From the NCBI RefSeq assembly GCF_900106835.1, contig NZ_FNNR01000004.1, forward strand, positions 399,043 to 463,042: DNA of 64,000 bases. Direction: 5' to 3'. Positions 1 to 7,305 of this stretch are shown piece after piece (the first letter of the stretch is position 1; the number at the start of each line of letters is the position of its first letter). The DNA is from Arthrobacter sp. cf158. Its GTDB lineage: Bacteria; Actinomycetota; Actinomycetes; Actinomycetales; Micrococcaceae. The notes beneath the pieces were generated by a model, which saw nothing but the letters and a program-made list of their open reading frames with translations, was not told the origin of the DNA and did not search any database. The translations under genes were made by a program, and so were the position numbers.

Positions 1-144
1 GAGCTCACAGGCAGCGACGCCGCGATTGACGCCGCGCTCGCTGACCTGGGCGACATCACCGCCGTCGAACGCCAATTGCCGACGGCGGCCTCCGCCGATA
101 GTGCCGTTCCGCACCTTCCCGTCCCCGCGAACGCCGGAGAATAG
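1..144 (+). CDS. metN: Methionine ABC transporter ATP-binding protein, C-terminal end (partial)
   Basis: An open frame runs from the first base to a TAG at 142-144 and gives 47 residues, beginning ELTGSDAAIDAALADLG and ending in an Ala/Pro-rich tail. The stop is 2 nt before the ATG of a MetI-type permease. In methionine importers the ATPase MetN sits immediately upstream of metI and ends in a small substrate-sensing NIL/ACT-like domain, which fits this fragment. The Walker motifs lie outside the window, so the identity rests mainly on the neighbour. Confidence 0.6.
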   Translation, partial: ELTGSDAAIDAALADLGDITAVERQLPTAASADSAVPHLPVPANAGE

Positions 145-146
145 CC

Positions 147-806
147 ATGACCGACTGGACAACCCTCCTGCCCGTCCTGGGCGAATCCTTCCAACAGACC
201 ATCTACATGGTGGTCATCACCGTCCTGCTCAGCGGCATCGCCGGACTGGCGCTGGGCGTCACCCTCTACGCCACCAGGCCCGGAAACCTGTTTGCCAATA
301 AAGCCGTGTTCTCGTTCCTGAACTTCCTGGTGAACATCATCCGGCCCATCCCGTTCATCATCTTCATCACGGCCATTGCGCCGCTGACCTTGATCATCAT
401 GGGCACCACTATTGGCACGACGGCGGCGATCCTGCCCATGGCGCTCATGGCCGGTGTGGTGATTGGCCGGGTGGTGGAGCAGAACCTGGTGGCGTCCGAT
501 CCCGGCGTGGTTGAGGCCGCCCGGGCCATGGGTGACAGCCGGCTGCACATCCTGTGGTCCGTGGTGATTCCCGAGTCGCTCGCGCCACTCATCCTGGGCT
601 ACACGTTCATGATCATCGCGATTGTGGACATGTCTGCCATGGCCGGGTACATCGGCGGTGGTGGGCTGGGCAATTTCGCCATCATGTACGGCTACCAGCA
701 GTTCAACTGGGAAGTCACCCTGGTGACCGTCCTGATCATCATCGTCATGGTCCAGGCCGCGCAGTTGCTGGGTAACTTCCTGGCCCAGCGCATCCTTCGC
801 CGCTAA
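147..806 (+). CDS. metI: Methionine ABC transporter permease MetI
   Basis: This 219-residue inner-membrane permease belongs to the D-/L-methionine importer MetNIQ. It has five to six hydrophobic segments, for example around residues 20-42, 56-82, 92-112 and 140-170. The permease EAA motif begins EAARAMGD at residue 123, followed by a conserved Gly and IPESLAPL, which contacts the ATPase. Length is typical for MetI (about 217 residues). The ATG lies 2 nt after the metN stop, with GGAGA upstream, so the two are translationally linked. MetQ is not seen downstream and may lie upstream of the window. A luciferase-like monooxygenase follows, suggesting uptake and oxidation of an organosulfur compound. 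The substrate could be methionine or an analogue. Confidence 0.9.
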   Translation: MTDWTTLLPVLGESFQQTIYMVVITVLLSGIAGLALGVTLYATRPGNLFANKAVFSFLNFLVNIIRPIPFIIFITAIAPLTLIIMGTTIGTTAAILPMALMAGVVIGRVVEQNLVASDPGVVEAARAMGDSRLHILWSVVIPESLAPLILGYTFMIIAIVDMSAMAGYIGGGGLGNFAIMYGYQQFNWEVTLVTVLIIIVMVQAAQLLGNFLAQRILRR

Positions 807-823
807 CTTTCAGGAGCCACAAC

Positions 824-1984
824 ATGCCTATCGAATTCCTCGGCATGGGTGCCGGCAACGACTCCACCGAGACGTCGCCTGCCACCACGCCCTTCTTCGA
901 CCCTCAATACGCGGCCCGCATCGCCAGGATCCACGAGGACAACAACTGGGACCACGTACTTTTTGCGTACAACTCCACCACGCAGGACCCCTCAGTCCAT
1001 GCGGCATGGGTCGCTGCGAACACGGAGCGAATCCAGCTGCGCTTGGCGCATCGGCCCAACGTTTCACACCCGACGTTCGCCGCCCGCTCCTTCCTGACGC
1101 TGGACCACATCGCCGAAGGCCGGCTGACCGTGCACTTCATCACCGGTGGAAGCCAAGCGGACCAGGCCCGCGAGGGCGATTTCCTTGCCAAGGATGCGCG
1201 GTACGGCCGGACGCAGGAGTACATGCAGATTGTGCGGAGGGCGTGGTCCGGGGATTCGTTCAGTTGGGACAGTGAGCACTATCGCTTTGAGGACTTTGCC
1301 TCTGGTCTGGGGCCCTTTGCCGGGAAGAGGCCGGGCATTTCCTTTGGCGGTTCCTCCGAGGCCGCGTGGTCTGTGGGCGCCGCTGAAGCTGACATCTATG
1401 CCCTCTTCGGCGAGCCGTTGGCCGACGCAGCTTCGCAACAAGAGCAGATCCTTGCGCGGGCCGCTGCTTTGGGCAGGGTTGAACCGTTGCGCTGGCAGAT
1501 CGCCTTCCGGCCGATCGTCGCGGCAACCGATGAGCTGGCGTGGGAGAAAGCGCACGCCATTCTTGGGACATTCGAGGCGCGCCGATCCGCCGGCGAGGTG
1601 ATTGACCCTGTGCGCCACTACAACCAGAAGCCAGAAGCTGCCGGCACCCAGCGATTGCTCGCAGCTGCGGAACGCGGCGACCTCCACGACCGCGCCCTCT
1701 GGACGGCCCTCGCCAAAGCGGCGGGTGGCGGAGGCGGAAGCGCGACGGCGTTGGTGGGCAGCTACGACACCGTCACCCAGGCGATCCTGGACTACCACGA
1801 GCTTGGATTCGAGATCTTCGGCCTCCGCGGTTACGACTTCGTCCCGGACGCCCTCGAGTTTGGCCGGTACGTCATCCCGCAGTTGAAGCAGGAAGTGGCG
1901 CGCCGGGAGCAGGGCCGCACCGCCGGGGAGCTCCGGGCAGGCCAAGCCGCTGCCCGGGCGCGAGTGTTGGCCGCCGCTTCCTGA
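824..1984 (+). CDS. LLM-class flavin-dependent monooxygenase (SsuD-like)
   Basis: A 386-residue bacterial-luciferase-type TIM barrel using reduced flavin. The N-terminal FLGMGAGNDS, the stretch DPSVHAAWVAANTERIQLRLAHRP, here split as DPSVHAAWVAANTERI then QLRLAHRP, the segment FLTLDHIAEGRLTVHFITGG and the late ALVGSYDTV/RGYDFVPDALEFG region are all typical of alkanesulfonate monooxygenase-like proteins, and the length matches SsuD (about 380). SsuD releases sulfite from alkanesulfonates. The true substrate here is inferred only from metNI 17 nt upstream. AGGAG precedes the ATG at a good distance. It ends at a repeat-rich convergent junction. Family assignment is firm and the reaction is moderate; an acyl-CoA or xenobiotic monooxygenase role is possible. 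Confidence 0.8.
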   Translation: MPIEFLGMGAGNDSTETSPATTPFFDPQYAARIARIHEDNNWDHVLFAYNSTTQDPSVHAAWVAANTERIQLRLAHRPNVSHPTFAARSFLTLDHIAEGRLTVHFITGGSQADQAREGDFLAKDARYGRTQEYMQIVRRAWSGDSFSWDSEHYRFEDFASGLGPFAGKRPGISFGGSSEAAWSVGAAEADIYALFGEPLADAASQQEQILARAAALGRVEPLRWQIAFRPIVAATDELAWEKAHAILGTFEARRSAGEVIDPVRHYNQKPEAAGTQRLLAAAERGDLHDRALWTALAKAAGGGGGSATALVGSYDTVTQAILDYHELGFEIFGLRGYDFVPDALEFGRYVIPQLKQEVARREQGRTAGELRAGQAAARARVLAAAS

Positions 1985-1985
1985 C

Positions 1986-2200
1986 GCTCTCTCACCTTTG
2001 GTGTGTTTTTGGGTGATGCTCTCTCACCTTTGGTGTGTTTCTGGGTGACGCTCTCTCACCCCGGCATCTCAACCCGACCCTTTGGTCGTTTGGTGAGAGA
2101 GGGTTTGGGTTTTGGGGGGTGTTTGGTGAGAGAGGGTTTGGGTTTTGGGGGGTGTTTGGTGAGAGAGGGTTTGGGTTTTGGGGGTGTTTGGTGAGAGAGG
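1986..2200. repeat. CTCTCTCACC/GGTGAGAGAG inverted repeat array
   Basis: Between two convergent genes, 32-bp units beginning GCTCTCTCACCTTTGGTGTG start at 1986 and 2018, with a partial one at 2050. They are followed by oppositely oriented 32-33 bp units beginning GGTGAGAGAGGGTTTGGG at 2092, 2125 and 2158, with a partial one at 2190. The two halves can pair as a long hairpin. The same core recurs at 15084-15210. It probably acts as a bidirectional terminator or is a dispersed intergenic repeat; no coding potential is evident. Confidence 0.8.
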
Positions 2201-2201
2201 G

Positions 2202-3596
2202 TTACGGGATGGTGGCGGCGATTCGGCCGTCCACCAGGACCGCGACGACGCCCAGCCCGGCCCCGTGCCTTCCGTCAGCTGTTTCCGACAACCCTCGGCC
2301 CGCGGACTGTGATGTCCTTTCCCCAACCGGCAGGCCCGCGGCCACCGTCCGGTAAGGAATACCCGCCGCAACTGCCAGCGAGGCAGGATCAACGGATTCC
2401 AACGAACGCAGGGTTACCACTCCCACCACCTCGCGCGGGTGGACGGTGCCAAAGGTCTCTCCCCGGTCCAGGACCAGAAACACGGGTTCGTCCGGTGCCA
2501 GGTCCCGGGAGTGAAGTTCGACGACGGCCTCCGCCGCTGTCAGGTCGCTCGCCAAAAGCTGCACTCCGGCAGGCGCACTGGTGAGCAACGAACGGACGGT
2601 TCCTTCCGGCGTCGTGGGTTCCAGGAAGCCGAGCGAGGTGAGCCAGTGGTCGTCGAAATAGGTGGACAGGTAGTTCCGGCCTGAGTCCGGCAGGATCACC
2701 ACGATGGTGCGTTCCTCATCCAAGGTTTCGGCGAGGTTCAATGCGGCCGCCAGGGCCGTCCCGCCGGTGGCGCCGATGAGGAGCCCTTCCTCGCGGGCGG
2801 CACGGCGGGCGGTGAAGATGGCATCGCGATCGCTGACGCTGATGAACTTGTCCACCAACGCGGTGTCGAACGCCTCGGGCCAGATGTCCTCCGTCGACGC
2901 CGGGTGCAGGGGGTGGCCAGCGCCCTCTGTGTATTTGAGCGAACCGTTGCCCCCTCCGTAGCGGGAATGCTCGGGGTCAGCGGCGATGACCTGCACCCGT
3001 CCGTCGCTTGCCTGCTTCAAGTACCGGCCGGTTCCGCTGATGGTTCCGCCGGTTCCGACGCTGGCCACAAAGTGGGTAACCGACCCCGCGGTGTCGGCCC
3101 AGATCTCAGGCCCGGTGCTCTCCAGGTGGGCTTGCGGGTTGGCTGGGTTGTCGTACTGCAGCGCGAGCCAGGCACCGGGAGTAGAGGCCGCGAAGGCCGC
3201 GGCCTGGTTGGCCAGATGGCCGGGATCGGACCGCGGAACAAAATCGGCCACCAGGTGGACCTCGGCTCCGAAAGCGCGCAGGAGGCGGATCTTTTCAGCA
3301 GCCGTGGCCGCCGGAGCGAAGATCACCGAGCGATACCCCAATTGCGCGGCCACCAAACTCAGCCCGATGCCGGTGTTACCGCTGGTCCCTTCCACTACTG
3401 TTCCGCCAGGCTCCAACAAACCGGCCCGTTCCGCGGCCCGGATCATGGAAAGTGCGGCCCGGTCCTTCACGCTCCCGCCGATGTTCTGGAACTCGAGCTT
3501 CGCGTAGATGCGGGGCCGGACACCTTCGCCCAGCCGCTTCAGCCGAAGCAGGGGAGTGCCGCCGATTGCGTCCAGAATTGATTCATACACGGTCAT
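2202..3596 (-). CDS. cbs: Cystathionine beta-synthase / PLP-dependent beta-replacing enzyme with C-terminal CBS region
   Basis: The 464-residue protein has the fold-type II PLP fold of cysteine synthase and cystathionine beta-synthase: IGGTPLL near residue 11, the PLP lysine K44 in GGSVKDRA, the substrate loop GTSGNTG at 70-76 and a glycine-rich phosphate-binding GTGGT. After about residue 320 comes a region with VFLVLDRGETFGTV and PREVVGVVTLRSL, resembling a degenerate CBS domain, so actinobacterial Cbs (condensing homocysteine and serine) is a better fit than CysK. I chose the ATG at 3596 because MTVYESILDAIGGTPLL is the usual family start. An open frame extends upstream to 3701 but that part looks non-homologous. 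It fits the sulfur theme of this region. Confidence 0.82.
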   Translation of the reverse strand: MTVYESILDAIGGTPLLRLKRLGEGVRPRIYAKLEFQNIGGSVKDRAALSMIRAAERAGLLEPGGTVVEGTSGNTGIGLSLVAAQLGYRSVIFAPAATAAEKIRLLRAFGAEVHLVADFVPRSDPGHLANQAAAFAASTPGAWLALQYDNPANPQAHLESTGPEIWADTAGSVTHFVASVGTGGTISGTGRYLKQASDGRVQVIAADPEHSRYGGGNGSLKYTEGAGHPLHPASTEDIWPEAFDTALVDKFISVSDRDAIFTARRAAREEGLLIGATGGTALAAALNLAETLDEERTIVVILPDSGRNYLSTYFDDHWLTSLGFLEPTTPEGTVRSLLTSAPAGVQLLASDLTAAEAVVELHSRDLAPDEPVFLVLDRGETFGTVHPREVVGVVTLRSLESVDPASLAVAAGIPYRTVAAGLPVGERTSQSAGRGLSETADGRHGAGLGVVAVLVDGRIAATIP

Positions 3597-3715
3597 GCGG
3601 CCCACGCTAGGACGCGGACATCGCCCCACAAAAAAGCGTTTCCCGCGGCGTCGCTCCGTGACTGCAGCGTGGTCGAACACGAACCAAAGAGTCATAAACA
3701 AGTCACCGGCGGTAA

Positions 3716-3740
3716 CCCGGATTAACGCCCCTTAACCGGG
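3716..3740. promoter_or_regulatory. Inverted repeat in the cbs/MFS divergent region
   Basis: CCCGGATTAA and TTAACCGGG face each other across a 6-nt spacer, with only a single-base insertion breaking the symmetry. It lies 50 nt before the MFS start in a divergent intergenic region, so it could be an operator. The binding protein is unknown. Confidence 0.35.
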
Positions 3741-3789
3741 TGTCGCGCGATGCCCGGCCCCCGGGACAATCCGCCTAGAGTCCACAAGC

Positions 3790-5325
3790 ATGGGCCACAG
3801 ACATCACGCTAAACGATCCGCCCTCTGGCTTTGCCTGGGCGCCGGATTCATCACGCTGCTGGACCAGTCGATGTTCGTGCTGGCGGTTCCTGCGATGTCG
3901 GTCTCCCTGCACGCAGATTCCGGGTCCGTGCAGTGGATCCTGGCGAGCTACTCGCTGGCGTTCGGCGTCGCGTTGGTTCCTGCCGGCAGGCTGGGCGACA
4001 TCGTGGGCCGGCGCACGCTCTTTATCGGTGGTATCGCAGTCTTCGGGGCATCCAGCCTGGTGGGTGGCCTGGCCACCGACCCGTCGCTGGTCATCATCGC
4101 CAGGCTCCTGCAAGGACTCGGCGCGGGCACCCTGAACCCACAGGTTCTTGGCCTCCTGCAGGACATCTACAAGGGACACGACCGCGCGAAGGCCTTGGGC
4201 GCCTACGCCGCTGCCGGTGGTTCCGCCGCAGTATGCGGACCGCTGATCGGGGGACTCGTCCTCTCACTGGGCGACCCCGCGATTGGATGGCGGATCCTGT
4301 TCCTGGCGAACGTTCCCTTGGTGCTGATCCTGGTGCCACTTGCCTTCCGGCTCCTCCCGCGGCCGGCAGGCAAACACCCCGGAAACGCCAAGCCGTCCAT
4401 CGACATCATGGGCGCGTTGCTGTTGGGCGGAGTGGTGGTGGCATCACTCATTCCCACCATCTACGGCGCGGGCACCATTGCGGTGACGTCGCTGGCAGTC
4501 GGCGCCGGTGCGCTCCTTGCCTTCGCCGGCTGGGAGATCCTGTATCACCGGCGTGGCCGAACCCCGTTGCTCAGTGCCTCGCTGGCGAAATCCAAGGGTT
4601 ATGCACTGGGCACAGTGGTGGCGCTCTGCCAGTTCGGTGTGGGCGCGGGAATGGCAGCTGTGACGGCGTTTTATTTCCTGACCGGGACTGGGACGGCTCC
4701 GTTGGCTGCCGCGGCGATCCTCGCGCCGCAAGCAGCGGGCATGCTGTTGGCGTCCAGCTTCAGCTGGCGTTTCGTGGCCCGGTATGGGCGGGCCGGGATC
4801 GTGTACGCGCTTCTCGGCAGTCTGGCTTGCCTGATTGCCAAGGACCTTTTTGTGCAGGGGCTCGACGGCGGGACAGCGGCTCTTGCGGTGGCCGCCGTCG
4901 GGCTTCTCCAAGGTGTGTCAACCGGCCTGGTGGTCGCGCCGAACCAGACACTCACCCTGGCCCATGCTCCCGTGGGCGCCGCCGGAGTGGCGGCGGGGTT
5001 CTACCAACTCAGCCAGCGGTTCACTGCGGCGCTTTGCTCCGCCGCGGCAGCAGGAATGTTCCTTCAAGCGCATGGCGCGGCCACCGGCCAAGCCTCCAAG
5101 GATGCCTTCCGCCAAGGCATCGTCATGTGCTGCATCTTGCTGGGTGTCGCCTTGCTCGCTGGCGGAATCGACTGGTTGCGCGAGGCGCGGGACCGCACAA
5201 AGACAAGTGCCGTCGTCGTGACTTCCGGAAGGGAAGCCGCGACGACGGCGGTGGTGCTGACGCCGGAAGGCCCGACGGCGGCAGGTACTCAGCGCTCGGA
5301 AGTCACCGATTCGGTGGACGCCTGA
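3790..5325 (+). CDS. MFS transporter, 14-TM DHA2 drug:H+ antiporter type
   Basis: A 511-residue integral membrane protein. It opens with LWLCLGAGFITLLDQSMFVLAVPAM, here split as LWLCLGAGFITLLDQSM then FVLAVPAM, the hallmark of TM1 (motif D1) in the 14-helix DHA2 family. It carries the loop 2-3 motif A GRLGDIVGRR and motif C-like glycine-rich helices (GLGAGTLNPQVLGLL, AAAGGSAAVCGPLIGGL). Such proteins export drugs or metabolites in exchange for protons. The final 40 or so residues are a hydrophilic Thr/Ala-rich tail. The 3' end overlaps the convergent rhodanese gene by 37 nt. Substrate unknown. Confidence 0.88.
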   Translation: MGHRHHAKRSALWLCLGAGFITLLDQSMFVLAVPAMSVSLHADSGSVQWILASYSLAFGVALVPAGRLGDIVGRRTLFIGGIAVFGASSLVGGLATDPSLVIIARLLQGLGAGTLNPQVLGLLQDIYKGHDRAKALGAYAAAGGSAAVCGPLIGGLVLSLGDPAIGWRILFLANVPLVLILVPLAFRLLPRPAGKHPGNAKPSIDIMGALLLGGVVVASLIPTIYGAGTIAVTSLAVGAGALLAFAGWEILYHRRGRTPLLSASLAKSKGYALGTVVALCQFGVGAGMAAVTAFYFLTGTGTAPLAAAAILAPQAAGMLLASSFSWRFVARYGRAGIVYALLGSLACLIAKDLFVQGLDGGTAALAVAAVGLLQGVSTGLVVAPNQTLTLAHAPVGAAGVAAGFYQLSQRFTAALCSAAAAGMFLQAHGAATGQASKDAFRQGIVMCCILLGVALLAGGIDWLREARDRTKTSAVVVTSGREAATTAVVLTPEGPTAAGTQRSEVTDSVDA

Positions 5326-5756
5326 GCCGTTGCGGCGGGCGGTGCCGCTTCGACGGGCGGTGCGGTGGGCCCGGTGGTGGGGACGCCGGCGTCGCGGAGG
5401 GCCGGGAAGCCGCCGTCCACGTGGACAGCGTTGGCGTAGCCGAGGACCTGGAGCTTCTGCGCGACGGGGCGTGAGCCGTTCACGGAACCGCAGAACACCA
5501 CGATCTTCTGGTCCGTGCCGGTGACCTGAGCCAGACGGTGGGAGGATTCGGGGCTGAAGTCCTCCTCCACATGCTCGCGGTTGACCACTACGGCACCGGG
5601 GACGGCTCCCGTGCTGGCGCGGCCGCCCTCGCTGCGGACGTCGATCAGCAGGGCGCCTTCTTCGATGAGCCTGGCGGCTTCCTCGGCGGTGATCAGCTGG
5701 GTGTCCTGGACTGATTCGTGGACTTCGTTCTCGTGGACGGTGGTTTCGATGGACAT
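5289..5756 (-). CDS. Rhodanese-like domain protein
   Basis: A 155-residue cytoplasmic protein with a single rhodanese domain over residues 20-120. LITAEEAARLIEEGALLIDVRSEGG is the typical entry, here split as LITAEEAARLIEEG then ALLIDVRSEGG. The active-site loop contains Cys89 (VVFCGSVNGSR), so sulfurtransferase or persulfide chemistry is plausible. ALRDAGVPTTGPTAP ends the fold and is followed by a low-complexity Ala/Pro/Thr tail of about 30 residues. The tail overlaps the convergent MFS gene, which suggests the C-terminus grew by read-through. It is one of several sulfur-related genes in the first 15 kb. Physiological sulfur donor and acceptor are unknown. Confidence 0.88.
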   Translation of the reverse strand: MSIETTVHENEVHESVQDTQLITAEEAARLIEEGALLIDVRSEGGRASTGAVPGAVVVNREHVEEDFSPESSHRLAQVTGTDQKIVVFCGSVNGSRPVAQKLQVLGYANAVHVDGGFPALRDAGVPTTGPTAPPVEAAPPAATAQASTESVTSER

Positions 5757-5797
5757 AGTGCTCCCTTAGATAGGTGGTGGTTGGAAAATCGGAAAAG

Positions 5798-6937
5798 CTA
5801 GAGCCCCCATACCTCGGCCAGCAGTTGGTAAGAGTTCTGCCGGTCGGCGGGGTCATGGGCAATGGTGGTGATGAGCAGTTCCTGGGCGCCCGTGGCCCGC
5901 TGCAAAGTGCGGAGTCCTTCGCTGACCTGGTGGGGGTCGCCCACGAACCGGGTGTCCAGGCGATCCTTGATGAGCTCCTCGGCCTCGGCGTCCAAGGAAA
6001 GCTCCAGCGCATCCTCCGGTGACGGGTACGGGATGGCACCCTGGCCGCTGCGGATCCCGTGAACCCACTGGCCGTAGCCGCGGGCCAAGCGCTGGGCCTG
6101 GCGTTCGTCCGGAGCTACCAACACGTCCGCGGAGACGATCACATGCGGTTCCCGTAAGGCCGCGGAGGGTACGAAGTGCGCCCTGTACTCGGCAATGGAA
6201 TCCAGCACGCCCGCCGGTGCCACGTGATAGTTCGCCCCGAAGGGGAGGCCCAACTTGCCAGCCAAGCGGGCGCTGGGTCCGGCTGTTGAGCCGTGGACCC
6301 AGAACTGCGGCGCCTGGCCGAGGGCGGGTGTAGCCGTGACTTGCTCACCATGTTTGGTCCTGTATTCGCCGGTGAAAAATCCGATGATGTCCTGGATGTC
6401 GTTCTCGAAGTTGTCCGTGTCGCCGGGGAAGCGGCCCAGCAGTTCACCCTGCAGCCGGAACTTCCTGGGAAGCACAGCGCCAAAGATGGGGCGCGGCGCA
6501 GGAATCAGCAAGCCATCCACCATGCGATCGGTGGGCCCGGAAGAGTCAGCGGGTACCACCCCGGGAGCCGGTTCGCCGGGCGACTTGGGCGGGCCGGAGC
6601 GGCCAAAGCCCAAGTCCACACGGTCCGGGAATACCGCAGCGAGCGTTCCGATGCTCTCCGCAATCTGGAGGGGCCGGTAGTTCCCCAACAGAGTGGCAGC
6701 GGTCCCCACCCTGATGGTCTTGGTGGCGGAGGCAACCAACCCGGCCAGAATGTGCGGGGCTGACCCGGCAACGCCGGTGTTGAGGTGGTGTTCGGCCAGC
6801 CAATACCGCGAGTAGCCGGAAGCCTCGGCAGCGGCGGCAAGGGCAAGGGTGCTCCGCAGGGCATCGCCGGGAGTCTGGCCGGCGGACACCGGGCTCAGGT
6901 CAAGAACGGACAGGGGAGTAACTCGAGGCTTCGGCAT
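5798..6937 (-). CDS. LLM-class flavin-dependent oxidoreductase (MsnO8-like)
   Basis: A 379-residue luciferase-like TIM-barrel protein. The start PLSVLDLSPVSAGQTPGDALRSTL (split as PLSVLDLSPVSAGQ and TPGDALRSTL), then RYWLAEHHLNTGVAGSAPHI, VGTAATLLGNYRPLQIAES and LDTRFVGDPHQVSEGL are diagnostic of the MsnO8/YhbW-type LLM subgroup. Members use reduced flavin or F420 and most are uncharacterised. It is transcribed leftward, 41 nt upstream of the rhodanese gene, and probably shares its transcript. The substrate cannot be read from sequence; an organosulfur or xenobiotic compound would fit the neighbourhood. Confidence 0.85.
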   Translation of the reverse strand: MPKPRVTPLSVLDLSPVSAGQTPGDALRSTLALAAAAEASGYSRYWLAEHHLNTGVAGSAPHILAGLVASATKTIRVGTAATLLGNYRPLQIAESIGTLAAVFPDRVDLGFGRSGPPKSPGEPAPGVVPADSSGPTDRMVDGLLIPAPRPIFGAVLPRKFRLQGELLGRFPGDTDNFENDIQDIIGFFTGEYRTKHGEQVTATPALGQAPQFWVHGSTAGPSARLAGKLGLPFGANYHVAPAGVLDSIAEYRAHFVPSAALREPHVIVSADVLVAPDERQAQRLARGYGQWVHGIRSGQGAIPYPSPEDALELSLDAEAEELIKDRLDTRFVGDPHQVSEGLRTLQRATGAQELLITTIAHDPADRQNSYQLLAEVWGL

Positions 6938-7121
6938 GGGACGACACTACGGATCCACGCGCAGGGTCCAAAGCCGATCCGTCACCCCGCTCAACCGGGC
7001 TAAATCCAGCGAAATCCGGCGAAACGGGCCGTCACAACCGACCCGTCAGAAGCCCGAAAATGACGATTCCAGCAGCCCTTTGACGTGGTATTTCCCGCCT
7101 TGACGCCGCAAGTCCAGCGGT

Positions 7122-7151
7122 TTGTACATTCCTTGGACAGCCTCCTAGATT
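7122..7151 (+). promoter_or_regulatory. Putative sigma-70-type promoter of the riboswitch operon
   Basis: TTGTAC (7122-7127) and TAGATT (7146-7151) are separated by 18 nt. The expected start point, about 7158, coincides with the 5' edge of the SAM-IV-like aptamer, which supports the placement. The rest of 6938-7121 shows nothing I can assign. Confidence 0.45.
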
Positions 7152-7159
7152 CAAGTTCA

Positions 7160-7288
7160 GGTCAAGAGTCAGCACGCCAAGGACCGGCTCGTGCTGCGGC
7201 AACCCTCAGGCATTACGTGGCGGGGTGCTCCGGAAACAGACCAGGCCGCATCTGCGGCAAGTGAATGTCGTCCCAGCCGCTGTGCGGC
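7160..7288 (+). promoter_or_regulatory. SAM-IV-type (SAM-clan) riboswitch leader
   Basis: The sequence matches the SAM-IV pattern known from actinobacterial sulfur genes. P1 can form from GGTC (7160-7163) and GACC (7239-7242). P2 is CAGCACG (7170-7176) with CGTGCTG (7190-7196). The core GCGGCAACCCT follows, then GGCGGGGTG, and CCGG in the P2 loop (7184-7187) can form a pseudoknot with CCGG at about 7230-7233. A downstream hairpin GCCGC-ATCT-GCGGC (7245-7258) matches the extra 3' helix of SAM-IV. A second hairpin GCCGC-TGT-GCGGC (7276-7288) sits just before the ribosome-binding region and can pair alternatively with the first, a plausible translational switch. High S-adenosylmethionine is expected to turn the operon off. 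Confidence 0.82.
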
Positions 7289-7305
7289 CTCTGAAAGAGA
7301 GAAAC

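Noticed and set aside
3831..5474. 547-codon frame overlapping the MFS gene in another frame
   Set aside because: Arg/Gly-rich translation without hydrophobic segments. The 3790 frame has textbook MFS motifs.
7225..7305. Upstream in-frame extension of the first riboswitch-operon gene
   Set aside because: It would translate part of the SAM-IV aptamer. The ATG at 7306 follows a purine-rich site and begins the recognisable protein.
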